A stretch of DNA of 64,000 nucleotides from Microbacterium sp. H83 (GCF_001650405.1 NZ_LWCU01000012.1:124001-188000), one strand, 5' to 3'; shown: positions 7,607 through 16,589, counted from the first letter of the stretch. The notes: a model not told the origin generated them from the letters alone. A program made the numbers and translations.

Positions 7607-8959
7607 TCAACGGTCGTCGAGGGCCTCCCCGCCCCTGTCGACGAGGCCCCACGCGGCTGCGGCCGCGACGATGAAGCATGCCCCGAACACGACGAAGACG
7701 AGGGGCGCTCCCCCGGCGACCAGCATCACCGGCACGGCGAGAGGGGCGACGATCGACGCGATGCGCCCGATGCCGGCGGCCCAACCTGCCCCGGTGCCGC
7801 GCAGGGATGTGGGATAGATCTCCGGGGTCACGGCGTACAGGGCGCCCCACGCGCCGAGATTGAAGAACGACAGCGCCATCCCGGAGGCGATGATGGCCGC
7901 CTCGACCGTGGACGTGCCGAAGAACACCGCAGACACGGCGGAGCCGACCAGGAAGACCGACAGGGTGACCCTCCTCCCCCAGACCTCGATCAGCCAGGCG
8001 GCGACCGCGTACCCGGGAAGCTGCGCGAGGGTGATGATCAGGGTGAAGCCGAACGACCGCACCAGGTCGAACCCCGCATCGACGAGGATGCTGGGGATCC
8101 AGATGAAGGCGCCGTAGTACGCGAAGTTCACGCAGAGCCAGACCACCCACAGACACAGCGTGCGGACGCGGAACTCCCCGTTCCACAGTGAGGCCAGACG
8201 CGCGCGTGACGTCACGGCGATCGCTCGCGATGCCGGTTCGCGGCGGATCGCGGGCGCGGGTACGACGCCGGCATCCGCCTCGAACGTCGAGACGATCCGG
8301 TCGGCCTCCGCGATCCGTCCGCGGGACGCGAGCCAGCGGGGGGACTCCGGCAGTCCCCAGCGCACGATCAGCGCGTAGACGGCGGGGATCGCACCCAGGG
8401 CGAATGCCCAGCGCCAGCCGTCCGCGGATGCCGGGATGACGAAGTATCCGATCAGTGCCGCGGCGGTCCATCCCACTGCCCAGAACGCCTCGAGGATCAC
8501 GATCAGCCGCCCCCGGATGCGTGCGGGCGCGAACTCGCTCACATACGTCGAGGCGACGGGCAGTTCCGCGCCGAGACCGAGACCGACGAGGAACCGCAGC
8601 ACCAGCAGCGCGGCGATGCCGCCGACGAGAGCGCTCGCTCCTGTCGCGACCCCGTAGACGAGCAGCGTGAGGGCGAACACCTGGCGGCGGCCGAGACGGT
8701 CGGCGAGCAGTCCGCCGATGGTCGCGCCGAGAGCCATCCCGAGGAAGCCGACGGATGCGATCCAGCCGGCATCCGTCTTCGTGAGGCCCCACTGCTGAGT
8801 GAGTGCGGCGAGGATGAACGAGATGAGGCCGACGTCCATCGCGTCGAGCGCCCACCCGACACCCGAGCCCGTCAGCAGCCGGAGATGGCGTCGGGTGAAG
8901 GTCAGATCGTCGAGGCGTCCCGCGAGAGAGGCGCGGCTCGGCAACGAGGTGTGGGCCAT
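7607..8959 (-). CDS. MFS transporter, NiaP/metabolite:H+ symporter type
   Basis: A 450-residue, 12-segment transporter. The first segment reads GWALDAMDVGLISFILAAL, which resembles the start of niacin permease NiaP and aromatic-acid carriers. The loop 2-3 motif GGLLADRLGRRQ and the PESPRWL element after TM6 place it in the sugar-porter-like metabolite symporters. It probably imports a small carboxylate, perhaps nicotinate; this is only by resemblance. ATG at 8959 follows TACGAT by 6 nt. It lies downstream of the LLM oxidoreductase gene, 39 nt away. Confidence 0.82.
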   Translation of the reverse strand: MAHTSLPSRASLAGRLDDLTFTRRHLRLLTGSGVGWALDAMDVGLISFILAALTQQWGLTKTDAGWIASVGFLGMALGATIGGLLADRLGRRQVFALTLLVYGVATGASALVGGIAALLVLRFLVGLGLGAELPVASTYVSEFAPARIRGRLIVILEAFWAVGWTAAALIGYFVIPASADGWRWAFALGAIPAVYALIVRWGLPESPRWLASRGRIAEADRIVSTFEADAGVVPAPAIRREPASRAIAVTSRARLASLWNGEFRVRTLCLWVVWLCVNFAYYGAFIWIPSILVDAGFDLVRSFGFTLIITLAQLPGYAVAAWLIEVWGRRVTLSVFLVGSAVSAVFFGTSTVEAAIIASGMALSFFNLGAWGALYAVTPEIYPTSLRGTGAGWAAGIGRIASIVAPLAVPVMLVAGGAPLVFVVFGACFIVAAAAAWGLVDRGGEALDDR

Positions 8960-8965
8960 TCCCTC

Positions 8966-8971
8966 ATCGTA
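8966..8971 (-). promoter_or_regulatory. -10 box of MFS gene, leaderless type
   Basis: TACGAT lies 6 nt before the ATG at 8959. The spacer GAGGGA could also act as a Shine-Dalgarno site if an upstream transcript reads through. Confidence 0.45.
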
Positions 8972-8998
8972 GGGCTCGTGGGACGCCGCCCGACGCGC

Positions 8999-10033
8999 TC
9001 AGTCGCGGTCGGCGAGCAGCCTGCGGACCCGCGGGATGACCTCGGAGCCGTAGAGCTCGACGCTGCGCATCATCGCCTCGTGCGACAGCGTTCCCGTGGC
9101 GTACTTGAGGTCGAAGCGTCCGATCCCGAGCGTGGTGACCGTGTCGGCGATCTTCGCTGCCACACGATCGGGCGATCCGGCGTAGAGAGCGCCGGCGGGG
9201 CCGAGATCGTTCTGGAACCGCGCGCGGCTGTAGGGCGGCCACCCGCGCTCCCTGCCGATCGTGTTGTTCATCGCCTCGAAACCGGAGTACGCCTGCTCCC
9301 AGGCCTCCTCGTCGGTGTCGGCGATGTGGCCCGGCGAGTGGACGGCGATCGGGTGCGACGTCGTCCCGAACGAACCGACGGATCGGTGATAGAGGTCGAC
9401 GAACGGACGGAATCGCCCCGCAGGACCGCCGATGATCGCGAGCATCAGACCGAGTCCATGGCGCGCCACACGCACGACCGACTCCGGGCTGCCGCCGACG
9501 CCGACCCACGTGCGCAAGCCCTTCTCGGTCTTCGGGAACACCTCGGCGTTCTCGAGCGAGGGCCGCATGGTGCCCGACCACGTGACAGGCTGCTCCTTCA
9601 GCAGTTCGACGAAGAGCTCGAGCTTCTGCTCGAAGAGCGCGTCGTAATCGCGCAGGTCGTACCCGAACAGCGGGAACGACTCGATGAAGGATCCGCGTCC
9701 GAGAACGACCTCGGCGCGCCCGTCGGACAGCGCGTCGAGCGTGGAGAACCGCTCGAAGACGCGCACCGGATCGTCGGAGGACAGCACGGTGACCGCCGTG
9801 CCGAGACGGATGTTCTTCGTCCGCGCTGCGATGGCGGCGAGTACCATCTCCGGCGACGACACCGCGAACTCCTTGCGGTGGTGCTCCCCCACCCCGAAGA
9901 AGTCGACGCCGACGCGGTCGGCCAACTCCGCCTGCTCCACGACGTTGCGGATCGTCTGCGCCCCGGACAGCAGCTCGCCGTCCTCACCGCGGGTGATGTC
10001 TCCGAACGTGTCCAGTCCGAACTCGATGTCCAT
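8999..10033 (-). CDS. LLM-class flavin-dependent oxidoreductase
   Basis: A 344-residue TIM-barrel protein of the bacterial luciferase-like superfamily, which uses FMN or F420. Typical features are the N-terminal EFGLDTFGD strand, VGVDFFGVGEHH, SPEMVLAAIAARTKNIRLGT, and RAEVVLGRGSFIESFPLFGYDL in the middle. The length and C-terminal GSPDRVAAKI element fit the Atu2307/SP_0267 subgroup. Substrate and cofactor cannot be fixed. ATG at 10033 has an AAAGAGG site upstream. Confidence 0.87.
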   Translation of the reverse strand: MDIEFGLDTFGDITRGEDGELLSGAQTIRNVVEQAELADRVGVDFFGVGEHHRKEFAVSSPEMVLAAIAARTKNIRLGTAVTVLSSDDPVRVFERFSTLDALSDGRAEVVLGRGSFIESFPLFGYDLRDYDALFEQKLELFVELLKEQPVTWSGTMRPSLENAEVFPKTEKGLRTWVGVGGSPESVVRVARHGLGLMLAIIGGPAGRFRPFVDLYHRSVGSFGTTSHPIAVHSPGHIADTDEEAWEQAYSGFEAMNNTIGRERGWPPYSRARFQNDLGPAGALYAGSPDRVAAKIADTVTTLGIGRFDLKYATGTLSHEAMMRSVELYGSEVIPRVRRLLADRD

Positions 10034-10087
10034 GTGCGCCTCTTTCTATTCACACGAATGAACACCGGGTCGGATGGAAGCATTCCC

Positions 10088-11764
10088 TCAGCGCGTCAGC
10101 AGCGCGGTGCGCAGTGTGTCGAGGCCCACCCCGCCCATGTCCAGCGCACGCTTGTGGAACTGCTTGACGTCGAAGTCAGCGCCCTTCTCCGCCCGATACG
10201 CGTCACGCACCTGCTCCCAGATGCGCTGGCCGACCTTGTACGAGGGTGCCTGTCCGGGCCAGCCGAGGTAGCGGTTGACTTCGAACTGCACGAACTGATC
10301 CGACATGTTCACGTTCCTGCGCATGAACTCCAGCGCATAGTCCGCGTCCCACGTGCCCTGGCCGTCGAGCCGGGGCTTGCCGAGGTGCACGCCGATGTCG
10401 AGCACGACTCGAGCCGCGCGCATCCGCTGGCCGTCGAGCATGCCGAGTCGATCCGCGGGGTCGTCCAGATACCCGAGCTGCTGCATGAGGCGTTCGGCGT
10501 ACAGAGCCCACCCTTCCGCATGACCGGAGGTGCCCGCGAGCAGGCGGCGCCAGCTGTTGAGCTCGGCGCGGTTGTAGACCGCCTGCGCGATCTGCAGGTG
10601 GTGTCCGGGGACACCCTCGTGATAGACCGTCGTCAGCTCGCGCCAGGTGTCGAACTCGGTGACGCCTTCGGGCACCGACCACCACATGCGGCCAGGACGC
10701 GAGAAGTCGTCCGTCGGACCGGTGTAGTAGATGCCGCCCTCCTGCGTCGGGGCGATCATGCACTCGAGCGTGCGGATCGCCTCCGGGATGTCGAAGTGCG
10801 TGGCGCCGAGCTCGGCGACCGCACGATCGCTGGTCTCCTGCATCCAGCGCTGCAGCGCCTCGGTGCCGACGAGCTTGCGCGAGGGGTCGGCCTCGAGGTG
10901 AGCCACGGCCTCTTCGACCGAAGCGCCCGGGAGGATCTCCCTCGCGATCGCGGTCTGCTCGGCGACCATGCGCTCGAGCTCCTCGCGACCCCACTCGTAG
11001 GTCTCGTCGAGATCGATCGTCGCGCCCAGGAACCGCCGCGAGTTGAGGGCGTAGAGCTCCCGGCCGACGGCGTCCTGCTCGTTCGCGGCCGGGGCCAGCT
11101 CCTCGGCGAGGAACCGGCGTAGCTCGTGGTACGCGACGCGTGCGGCGGCGGAGTTGTCCGCGAGGGTGCGGGCGAGCGATGCGGGCAGGTTGCCGTCCTC
11201 CGGCGCGGCGTCGGCGACGAACGCCGCGAAGAAGCCGTCGTCGGCGGTGTACCGGTCGATCTGGGTCGCGACCTCGACCACCTGTCGGCGGGCCGGCGTC
11301 ACGCCGGCCGCGATGCCGGCCCGCAGCGTCTCGGTGTAGCCGCGCAGAGCGTCGGGCACGGCTGCGAGGCGGGTGGCGATGACGGACCAGTCGTCCGCGG
11401 ACGCGGTCGGCATGAGGTCGAAGGCGGAACGCACGTCCTGCGCCGCGGACGCGATCACGTTGAGTTCGCGCAGGTGCCACTGCGCGTCGTGCAGCTCGAG
11501 GTCGAGGCTGAGTTCGGCGGAGAGGTCGGCCTTCGTGACCTCGTCGATCGCGTCCGTGGGCTCGAGGGCGGACAGCGTGGCGAGCGTCTTCCGAGTGGCT
11601 GCCGCGATCTCATCGTGTCCGGCGGGGCTCAGATCGCCGAACCGGTCGTTGACCTCGTCGCGACCGATGTAGGTGCCGAGCGTGGGCGCGAGCACCGCGA
11701 TGGTGTCGACCCAGTCGTCGGCGACCTTGTCGATGGCGGAGGGGGTACGCGGAGAAGACGTCAT
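10088..11764 (-). CDS. DUF885 protein, putative zinc metallopeptidase
   Basis: A 558-residue soluble, mostly helical protein of the DUF885 family. It contains HEGVPGHH (H382, E383, H388, H389), a HExxxGHH variant of the gluzincin zinc motif, inside a long helical domain. Family members are predicted peptidases or carboxypeptidase-like enzymes; the physiological substrate is unknown. No signal peptide is visible, so it is probably cytoplasmic. ATG at 11764 lies 6 nt after TACGCT. Confidence 0.85.
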   Translation of the reverse strand: MTSSPRTPSAIDKVADDWVDTIAVLAPTLGTYIGRDEVNDRFGDLSPAGHDEIAAATRKTLATLSALEPTDAIDEVTKADLSAELSLDLELHDAQWHLRELNVIASAAQDVRSAFDLMPTASADDWSVIATRLAAVPDALRGYTETLRAGIAAGVTPARRQVVEVATQIDRYTADDGFFAAFVADAAPEDGNLPASLARTLADNSAAARVAYHELRRFLAEELAPAANEQDAVGRELYALNSRRFLGATIDLDETYEWGREELERMVAEQTAIAREILPGASVEEAVAHLEADPSRKLVGTEALQRWMQETSDRAVAELGATHFDIPEAIRTLECMIAPTQEGGIYYTGPTDDFSRPGRMWWSVPEGVTEFDTWRELTTVYHEGVPGHHLQIAQAVYNRAELNSWRRLLAGTSGHAEGWALYAERLMQQLGYLDDPADRLGMLDGQRMRAARVVLDIGVHLGKPRLDGQGTWDADYALEFMRRNVNMSDQFVQFEVNRYLGWPGQAPSYKVGQRIWEQVRDAYRAEKGADFDVKQFHKRALDMGGVGLDTLRTALLTR

Positions 11765-11770
11765 CCCTTC

Positions 11771-11776
11771 AGCGTA
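11771..11776 (-). promoter_or_regulatory. -10 box of DUF885 gene, leaderless type
   Basis: TACGCT is followed by GAAGGG and the ATG at 11764. The gap of 6 nt predicts a transcript start at the start codon. Confidence 0.5.
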
Positions 11777-11838
11777 GCCCGCCTCCCCACACGCAACATA
11801 TCGGCCCGTCCGCGTCGCCGATCCGTGCGAGTCAGCGA

Positions 11839-14472
11839 TCAGTGCGCTGCCTCGTTCCAGTCGTCGCCGCGGCCGACCTGCACGTCAAGCGGCACGGAGA
11901 GATCGGCGGCGTCGCCCATGCGCGACCGCACGATCTTCTCGGCGGCGTCCCACTCCCCCGGAGCCACCTCGACCACGAGCTCGTCATGGATCTGCAGCAG
12001 GACGCGTGATCCGAGGCCCTCGCGGCGCAGGTCGTCATGGATGTGCAGCAGCGCGATCTTCATGATGTCCGCAGCGCTGCCCTGGATCGGCGCGTTGAGC
12101 GCGGCGCGCTCCGCGTTCTCCCGCAGCACGCGGTTGGGGCTCGCGAGGTCGGGGAACGGACGGCGGCGGCCGAAGATGGTCTCGGTGTAGCCGACCTCCT
12201 TCGCCTTCATGACGGATGCCCGGAGATAGTCGCGCACCGCGCCGAAGCGGGCGAAGTACTCGACCATGAGCTGCTTGGCCTCCGACTGCTCGATGCGCAG
12301 CTGCTTCGACAGGCCGAAGGCCGAGAGACCGTAGACCAGACCGTACGACATGGCCTTGACCTTCGTGCGCATCGCGGCGGTGACGTCGGCGGGGTCCACC
12401 CCGAACACCCGAGCGCCGACGAAACGGTGGAGGTCCTCGCCGCTGTTGAACGCCTCGATGAGGCCTTCGTCACCGGAGAGATGAGCCATGATCCGCATCT
12501 CGATCTGGGAGTAGTCCGCGGTGAGGAGCGACTCGTACCCGTCGCCGACGCGGAACGCGCTGCGGATGCGACGCGATTCCTCGGTGCGCACCGGGATGTT
12601 CTGCAGGTTCGGGTCGGTGCTCGACAGCCGACCCGTCTGGCTGCCCGTCTGCACGTAGGTCGTGTGCACCCGGTGATCCGCGCCGATCGCGGTGTCGAGG
12701 GACTCGATGATCTGTCGCAGCTTCGTGGCCTCGCGGTGCTGCAGCAGCAGCCCGAGGAACGGATGCGGGTGCGACTCCTGGAGATCCGCCAGCACCGCGG
12801 CATCCGTCGAGTACCCCGTCTTGGTCTTGCGGGTCTTCGGGAGCTGCAGGTCGTCGAAGAGCACCTCCTGGAGCTGCTTGGGCGAGCCCAGGTTGAACTC
12901 GCGTCCGACGATGCCGAACGCGTCCTGCGCGATCGCATCCGCTCTGGTGGAGAGCTCGCCCGAGAACGTCGACAGGATGTCGTGGGAGACGGCGACGCCG
13001 GCGACCTCCATGTCCGCCAGGGTGAGCACAGTCGGGAGCTCGATCTCGGTCAGCACCCTGGCCACGGACTCCGGGATGTCGTCCCGGAGGGCGGCCGCGA
13101 CACGCAGCGCGAACCATGCCTCCTGGGACGGCGTGGCGCCCTCGGTCTCGGGCACCAGCTGCGAGGGGTCGGCCTCGGGAAGCTTCTCACCCAGGTAGCG
13201 CTCGACGAGGTCACCGAGGGTCTTGTCGGGGAAGCTCGGACGCAGCAGCCAGCCGGCGAGGCTCGTGTCGTAGGCAAGGCCGCCGACGCGGATGCCGAGA
13301 CGCCCGAGCGCCTTCACCTGCGGCTTCGCGTCGTGCAGCACCTTCGGGCTGTCGGACTCGATCCAGCTCCGCAGCGTCGATGCGGCATCGTCGCTCCAGT
13401 CGACCTCGCGCAGCTCCGTCTCCGTCGCCACTCCGAGACGGGTCGGGGCTCCGCCCTGGGTGAGGAGCCGGAGGGCGACCTCACCCTGCTGCGCCTCCGC
13501 CCATGCGAGCATCTCGGCGGGCGTCGACTGAACCGGCACGGGCATCTCGACCACCGCGGCCGGGTCGTCGGCGACCTCGCCGGCACCGACGGCCTCGAAC
13601 ACCCGCGGAAGAAGCGTGCGGAACTCGAGGCGGGCGAAGATGTCGCGCACCGCCTGGGCGTCGATCGGGGTCACTGCGAGATCGTCGGGCGCGACAGGGA
13701 GCTCGACATCGCGCAGTAGACGGTTGAGCTTGCGGTTGCGACGCACGTCGTCGATGTGGTCGCGGAGGTTGCCGCCGACGACCCCCTTGATCTCCTCGGC
13801 CCGGTCGAGCAGATCGTCGAGGGAGCCGAACTGGGTGAGCCACTTGACGGCCGTCTTCTCCCCCACCTTCGGGACGCCGGGAAGGTTGTCACTGGTCTCG
13901 CCGACCAGCGCCGCGATGTCCGGATACTGCTCGGGGCGGACGCCGTAGCGCTCCTGGACCGTCGTCGGGTCGTAACGCTTCAGCTGCGAGACCCCCTGGA
14001 CGTTCGGGTACAGGAGGGTGATGTCGTCGGTGACCAGCTGGATCGTGTCGCGGTCGCCCGACACGACGAGCACGTCGTAGCCCTGTTCGGCGCCCTGCGT
14101 CGACAGCGTGGCGAGGATGTCGTCGGCCTCGATGCCCTCTTTCGTGAGCACGGGGATCGACATCGCCGCGAGGCAGTCCTGGAGGAGTGGGATCTGACCG
14201 CGGAACTCCTGCGGCGTCTCGGACCGGGTGGCCTTGTACTCGGGGTACTCGTCGGTGCGGAAGGAATGACGGGAGGTGTCGAAGGCGATCGCCATGTGGG
14301 TCGGCTGCTCGGCCTTGATCAGGTTCACCAGCATCGACAGGAAGCCGTAGATGGCGTTCGTGTGCTGGTTGTCCTTCGTCGTGAAGTTCTCGACCGGGAG
14401 GGCGAAGAAGGCGCGGTAGGCGAGCGAGTGGCCGTCGACGACCATGAGGGTAGGCTTTGCGGAGTCCGTCAC
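11839..14472 (-). CDS. polA: DNA polymerase I
   Basis: An 877-residue polymerase for Okazaki-fragment maturation and excision repair. The N-terminal third is the 5'-3' exonuclease (VVDGHSLAYRAFFALP, then VSGDRDTIQLV). The middle domain has the 3'-5' exonuclease fold, but the acidic DxE-type residues are absent, as is usual in actinobacteria, so proofreading is probably lost. The polymerase domain shows motif A DYSQIEMRIMAHLSGD (D653), motif B RTKVKAMSYGLVYG and motif C HDE (H829, D830). The start is GTG at 14472, directly after a leaderless-type promoter. The hotdog thioesterase gene diverges from it 44 nt away. Confidence 0.97.
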   Translation of the reverse strand: MTDSAKPTLMVVDGHSLAYRAFFALPVENFTTKDNQHTNAIYGFLSMLVNLIKAEQPTHMAIAFDTSRHSFRTDEYPEYKATRSETPQEFRGQIPLLQDCLAAMSIPVLTKEGIEADDILATLSTQGAEQGYDVLVVSGDRDTIQLVTDDITLLYPNVQGVSQLKRYDPTTVQERYGVRPEQYPDIAALVGETSDNLPGVPKVGEKTAVKWLTQFGSLDDLLDRAEEIKGVVGGNLRDHIDDVRRNRKLNRLLRDVELPVAPDDLAVTPIDAQAVRDIFARLEFRTLLPRVFEAVGAGEVADDPAAVVEMPVPVQSTPAEMLAWAEAQQGEVALRLLTQGGAPTRLGVATETELREVDWSDDAASTLRSWIESDSPKVLHDAKPQVKALGRLGIRVGGLAYDTSLAGWLLRPSFPDKTLGDLVERYLGEKLPEADPSQLVPETEGATPSQEAWFALRVAAALRDDIPESVARVLTEIELPTVLTLADMEVAGVAVSHDILSTFSGELSTRADAIAQDAFGIVGREFNLGSPKQLQEVLFDDLQLPKTRKTKTGYSTDAAVLADLQESHPHPFLGLLLQHREATKLRQIIESLDTAIGADHRVHTTYVQTGSQTGRLSSTDPNLQNIPVRTEESRRIRSAFRVGDGYESLLTADYSQIEMRIMAHLSGDEGLIEAFNSGEDLHRFVGARVFGVDPADVTAAMRTKVKAMSYGLVYGLSAFGLSKQLRIEQSEAKQLMVEYFARFGAVRDYLRASVMKAKEVGYTETIFGRRRPFPDLASPNRVLRENAERAALNAPIQGSAADIMKIALLHIHDDLRREGLGSRVLLQIHDELVVEVAPGEWDAAEKIVRSRMGDAADLSVPLDVQVGRGDDWNEAAH

Positions 14473-14478
14473 CCTGTC

Positions 14479-14484
14479 AGCCTA
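14479..14484 (-). promoter_or_regulatory. -10 box of polA, leaderless type
   Basis: TAGGCT lies 6 nt before the GTG of polA, and no purine-rich ribosome site precedes that codon. Confidence 0.6.
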
Positions 14485-14516
14485 ACGAGGACCACTGACA
14501 CCCGCAGAGGAGAACC

Positions 14517-14945
14517 ATGAGCGAGACCGCCACCAGCCCCGGACTCGACTGGGCGACCGCCCGCGGCATGGGCGCCCTGGCCCAGAAGATGGGCATGGAG
14601 TTCCTCGAGTTCAGCGTCGAGCGCAGCGTCGCGACCATGCCCGTCGAGGGCAACACGCAGCCGGTCGGCCTCATGCACGGCGGCGCCTACGTCGTCCTCG
14701 GCGAGTCGCTCGGATCGATGTCCGCGAACCTGCACGCCGGCCCCGGACGCCTCGCGGTCGGCGTCGACATCAACGCCACGCACACCCGATCCGCCACGTC
14801 CGGCGTGGTGACCGGCGTCTGCACGCCCGTGCACCTCGGCCGCAGCATCACCGTGCACGAGATCGTCGTCACCGACGATCAGGGGCGGCGCTGCTCGACG
14901 ATCCGGATCACCAACATGATCAAGGACGCTCCCGCGGCGAGCTGA
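14517..14945 (+). CDS. Hotdog-fold thioesterase, PaaI/MenI-like
   Basis: A 142-residue single-domain hotdog protein. The helix-associated motif HGGAYVVLGESLGS (residues 55-68) holds the Glu used for catalysis in the 4-hydroxybenzoyl-CoA/PaaI group. GVDINATHTR and the terminal strands complete the fold. Such enzymes hydrolyse acyl-CoA or menaquinone-pathway intermediates. ATG at 14517 has a strong AGAGGAG site. Its 3' end overlaps the convergent GNAT gene by 26 nt. Confidence 0.85.
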   Translation: MSETATSPGLDWATARGMGALAQKMGMEFLEFSVERSVATMPVEGNTQPVGLMHGGAYVVLGESLGSMSANLHAGPGRLAVGVDINATHTRSATSGVVTGVCTPVHLGRSITVHEIVVTDDQGRRCSTIRITNMIKDAPAAS

Positions 14946-15483
14946 GGGGCTCCTCCAGCAGCAGCTGGAAGAGGATGTGGTCCTGCCACTCCCCCGCGAT
15001 GTGCAGGTATCGCGGAGCGACGCCGATGCGCTCGAAGCCCGCGCCGAGGAGCACCCGCTGCGACGGCACGTTGTGCAGCAGTGTCGCGGCCTGCAGCCGG
15101 TGCAGCCGGATCTCGGTCGTCGCGTACGCGGCGACCTGCGACACCGCCCGTGCGGCGATCCCACGGCGGAGACGGGTGCGGTCGACCCAGTAGCCGAGGT
15201 CCGCGCTCCGGAAGGCGCCGCGCACGATGTTGTTGAGGTTCATCCGGCCGCGGATGCGACCGTCCGAGGATTCGATCACGAATCTCACGGCCCGTCCGTC
15301 GGCGGCATCCATCAGGGTGTGCTCGACGTGACGCTCCTGAGCCGCGACCGTGAAGAAGTCCTCGTCGCGCAGCGGCTCCCAGGGAGCCAGGTGCTCGCGA
15401 TTGGCGAGATACGCCCTCGCGAGCTCCGCGCCGTCGCCGGCACGCACCGGACGCAGGGTGTGCTCCGCGTCGAGCGGCAGCAC
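14920..15483 (-). CDS. GNAT-family N-acetyltransferase, RimJ/RimL-like
   Basis: A 187-residue acetyl-CoA-dependent transferase. The pattern LRPVRAGDGAELARAY, GYWVDRTRLRRGIAARAV (acetyl-CoA loop) and LHNVPSQRVLLGAGFERIG is that of the RimJ/RimL group, which acetylates protein N termini or small amines. The target is unknown. The start is GTG at 15483, three bases after the pdtaR stop, so the gene is probably cotranscribed with pdtaR. It overlaps the end of the convergent thioesterase gene. Confidence 0.85.
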   Translation of the reverse strand: MLPLDAEHTLRPVRAGDGAELARAYLANREHLAPWEPLRDEDFFTVAAQERHVEHTLMDAADGRAVRFVIESSDGRIRGRMNLNNIVRGAFRSADLGYWVDRTRLRRGIAARAVSQVAAYATTEIRLHRLQAATLLHNVPSQRVLLGAGFERIGVAPRYLHIAGEWQDHILFQLLLEEPLSSPRERP

Positions 15484-15486
15484 CGA

Positions 15487-16107
15487 CTACTTCTTCGGAG
15501 CGAGCTGCTCGATGATCGCCTTCGCGACGTCCTGCATCGTGAGACGGCGGTCCATCGACGCCTTCTGGATCCAGCGGAACGCCTCGGGCTCCGAGAGCCC
15601 CATCTTCTCGTTCAGCAGACCCTTCGCGCGATCGACCAGCTTGCGGGTCTCGAAGCGCTCGACCATGTCGGCGACCTCGGCCTCGAGCGTGATGATCTGC
15701 TCGTGGCGGGCCAGGGCGATCTCGATCGCGGGGAGCAGATCGTTGGGCGTGAACGGCTTGACGACATAGGCCAGCGCACCCGCCTCGCTCGCACGCTCGA
15801 CGAGCTCTTTCTGGCTGAACGCGGTGAGGAGCACGACGGGGGCGATGTTGCCCTTGTGGAGCTTCTCGGCCGCGCTGATGCCGTCGAGCTGAGGCATCTT
15901 GACGTCCATGATGACGAGATCCGGACGCAGCTCGGTCGCGAGGGCGACGGCGGTCTCGCCGTCTCCTGCCTCGCCGACGACGTCGAAGCCGTTGTCGCGG
16001 AGGATCTCGACGATGTCGAGACGGATCAGCGACTCGTCCTCGGCGACGACGACGCGTCGGGGTGCGGATGCCGTGGGCTGCTCAGCTGCCTGTTCTTGCT
16101 CGGTCAC
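15487..16107 (-). CDS. pdtaR: ANTAR-domain response regulator, PdtaR-like
   Basis: A 206-residue two-domain regulator. The receiver (residues about 18-135) has the acidic pair in VVVAEDES, the phospho-acceptor Asp in VIMDVKMP, and the Thr and Lys in LLTAFS and YVVKPF. A coiled helix leads to the C-terminal ANTAR RNA-binding domain (about 150-200: VDRAKGLLNEKMGLSEPEAFRWIQK). This matches Rv1626/PdtaR, which is phosphorylated by the kinase PdtaS and acts by antitermination. No kinase gene is in the window. The start is GTG at 16107, 6 nt after TAGGAT, with a 26-bp palindrome just upstream. It is followed by the GNAT gene. Confidence 0.9.
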   Translation of the reverse strand: MTEQEQAAEQPTASAPRRVVVAEDESLIRLDIVEILRDNGFDVVGEAGDGETAVALATELRPDLVIMDVKMPQLDGISAAEKLHKGNIAPVVLLTAFSQKELVERASEAGALAYVVKPFTPNDLLPAIEIALARHEQIITLEAEVADMVERFETRKLVDRAKGLLNEKMGLSEPEAFRWIQKASMDRRLTMQDVAKAIIEQLAPKK

Positions 16108-16113
16108 ACCACC

Positions 16114-16119
16114 ATCCTA
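16114..16119 (-). promoter_or_regulatory. -10 box of pdtaR, leaderless type
   Basis: TAGGAT lies 6 nt before the GTG of pdtaR. No ribosome site is present, so transcription probably starts at the start codon. Confidence 0.6.
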
Positions 16120-16125
16120 GTGGAG

Positions 16126-16151
16126 AGCGTCTCGGAGGACTCCGAGACGCT
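16126..16151. promoter_or_regulatory. 26-bp palindrome upstream of pdtaR
   Basis: AGCGTCTCGGA and TCCGAGACGCT form perfect 11-bp arms around GGAC; the symmetry extends to 12 bp. It lies just upstream of the pdtaR -10 box, in the -35 region, and on the far side faces the tRNA-Leu promoter. No T-run follows on either strand, so a terminator is less likely than a protein-binding site. Confidence 0.5.
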
Positions 16152-16207
16152 TCGCGCGGGCGTCGTCCCGATCGGCTCTGCGATACAGTCGAAGGCGCGA
16201 CACACGA

Positions 16208-16290
16208 GCCGGCGTGGCGGAATGGCAGACGCGGAGCACTCAAAATGCTTTGTCCGAGAGGGCGTGTGGGTTCGAGTCCCACCGCCGGCA
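16208..16290 (+). tRNA. tRNA-Leu (anticodon CAA)
   Basis: The acceptor strand GCCGGCG (16208-16214) pairs with CGCCGGC (16283-16289), and A16290 is the discriminator. The anticodon arm is GAGCA-CTCAAAA-TGCTT, giving anticodon CAA, which reads UUG. A long variable arm marks it as class II. The T arm is GTGGG-TTCGAGT-CCCAC. CCA is not encoded. TACAGT at 16184-16189 is a plausible -10 box for it. Confidence 0.95.
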
Positions 16291-16364
16291 CCGAGGGTCG
16301 ACGAGCGAGCGGGACGACGGCGGCCGCGTCGTCAACCCCATCCTGCGACCGCCGTTGAGTCCCC

Positions 16365-16370
16365 TAGTCT
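16365..16370 (+). promoter_or_regulatory. -10 box of the DUF2945 gene, leaderless type
   Basis: TAGTCT lies 6 nt before the ATG at 16377, and no ribosome site is present in the spacer CCAGGC. Confidence 0.5.
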
Positions 16371-16376
16371 CCAGGC

Positions 16377-16589
16377 ATGGCAGACATCTCGACAGGCGAT
16401 CGCGTCAGCTGGAACACCTCTCAGGGCCGCACCAGGGGGAAGGTCGTCGAACGGAAGACGCGCGACTTCACCTTCGCGGGGCAGCATTTCACGGCATCCG
16501 CCGACGAACCCGCGTACATCGTGGAGTCCGAGAAGTCGGGCGACAAGGCGGCGCACAAGGGGTCCGCGCTGCGGAAGCTGAAGTCCTGA
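16377..16589 (+). CDS. DUF2945 (hypervirulence-associated Tudor-like) small protein
   Basis: A 70-residue cytoplasmic protein with the DUF2945 signature: GDRVSWNTSQGRTRGKVVE, then the conserved DEPAYIVESEKSGDKAAHK and a basic end. The fold is a small SH3/Tudor-like barrel. The bacterial role is unknown; it is often encoded alone in actinobacteria and proteobacteria. It has its own compact promoter and no obvious operon partner. Confidence 0.85.
   Translation: MADISTGDRVSWNTSQGRTRGKVVERKTRDFTFAGQHFTASADEPAYIVESEKSGDKAAHKGSALRKLKS

Noticed and set aside
16126..16151. ANTAR-type target RNA upstream of pdtaR
   Set aside because: Targets are paired hairpins with six-base loops having A and G at set places. 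Here there is one stem with a four-base loop, and the promoter position means it is probably not transcribed.
16313..16333. 7-bp stem GACGACG/CGTCGTC after tRNA-Leu as terminator
   Set aside because: Short stem and no T-run; could arise by chance in GC-rich sequence.
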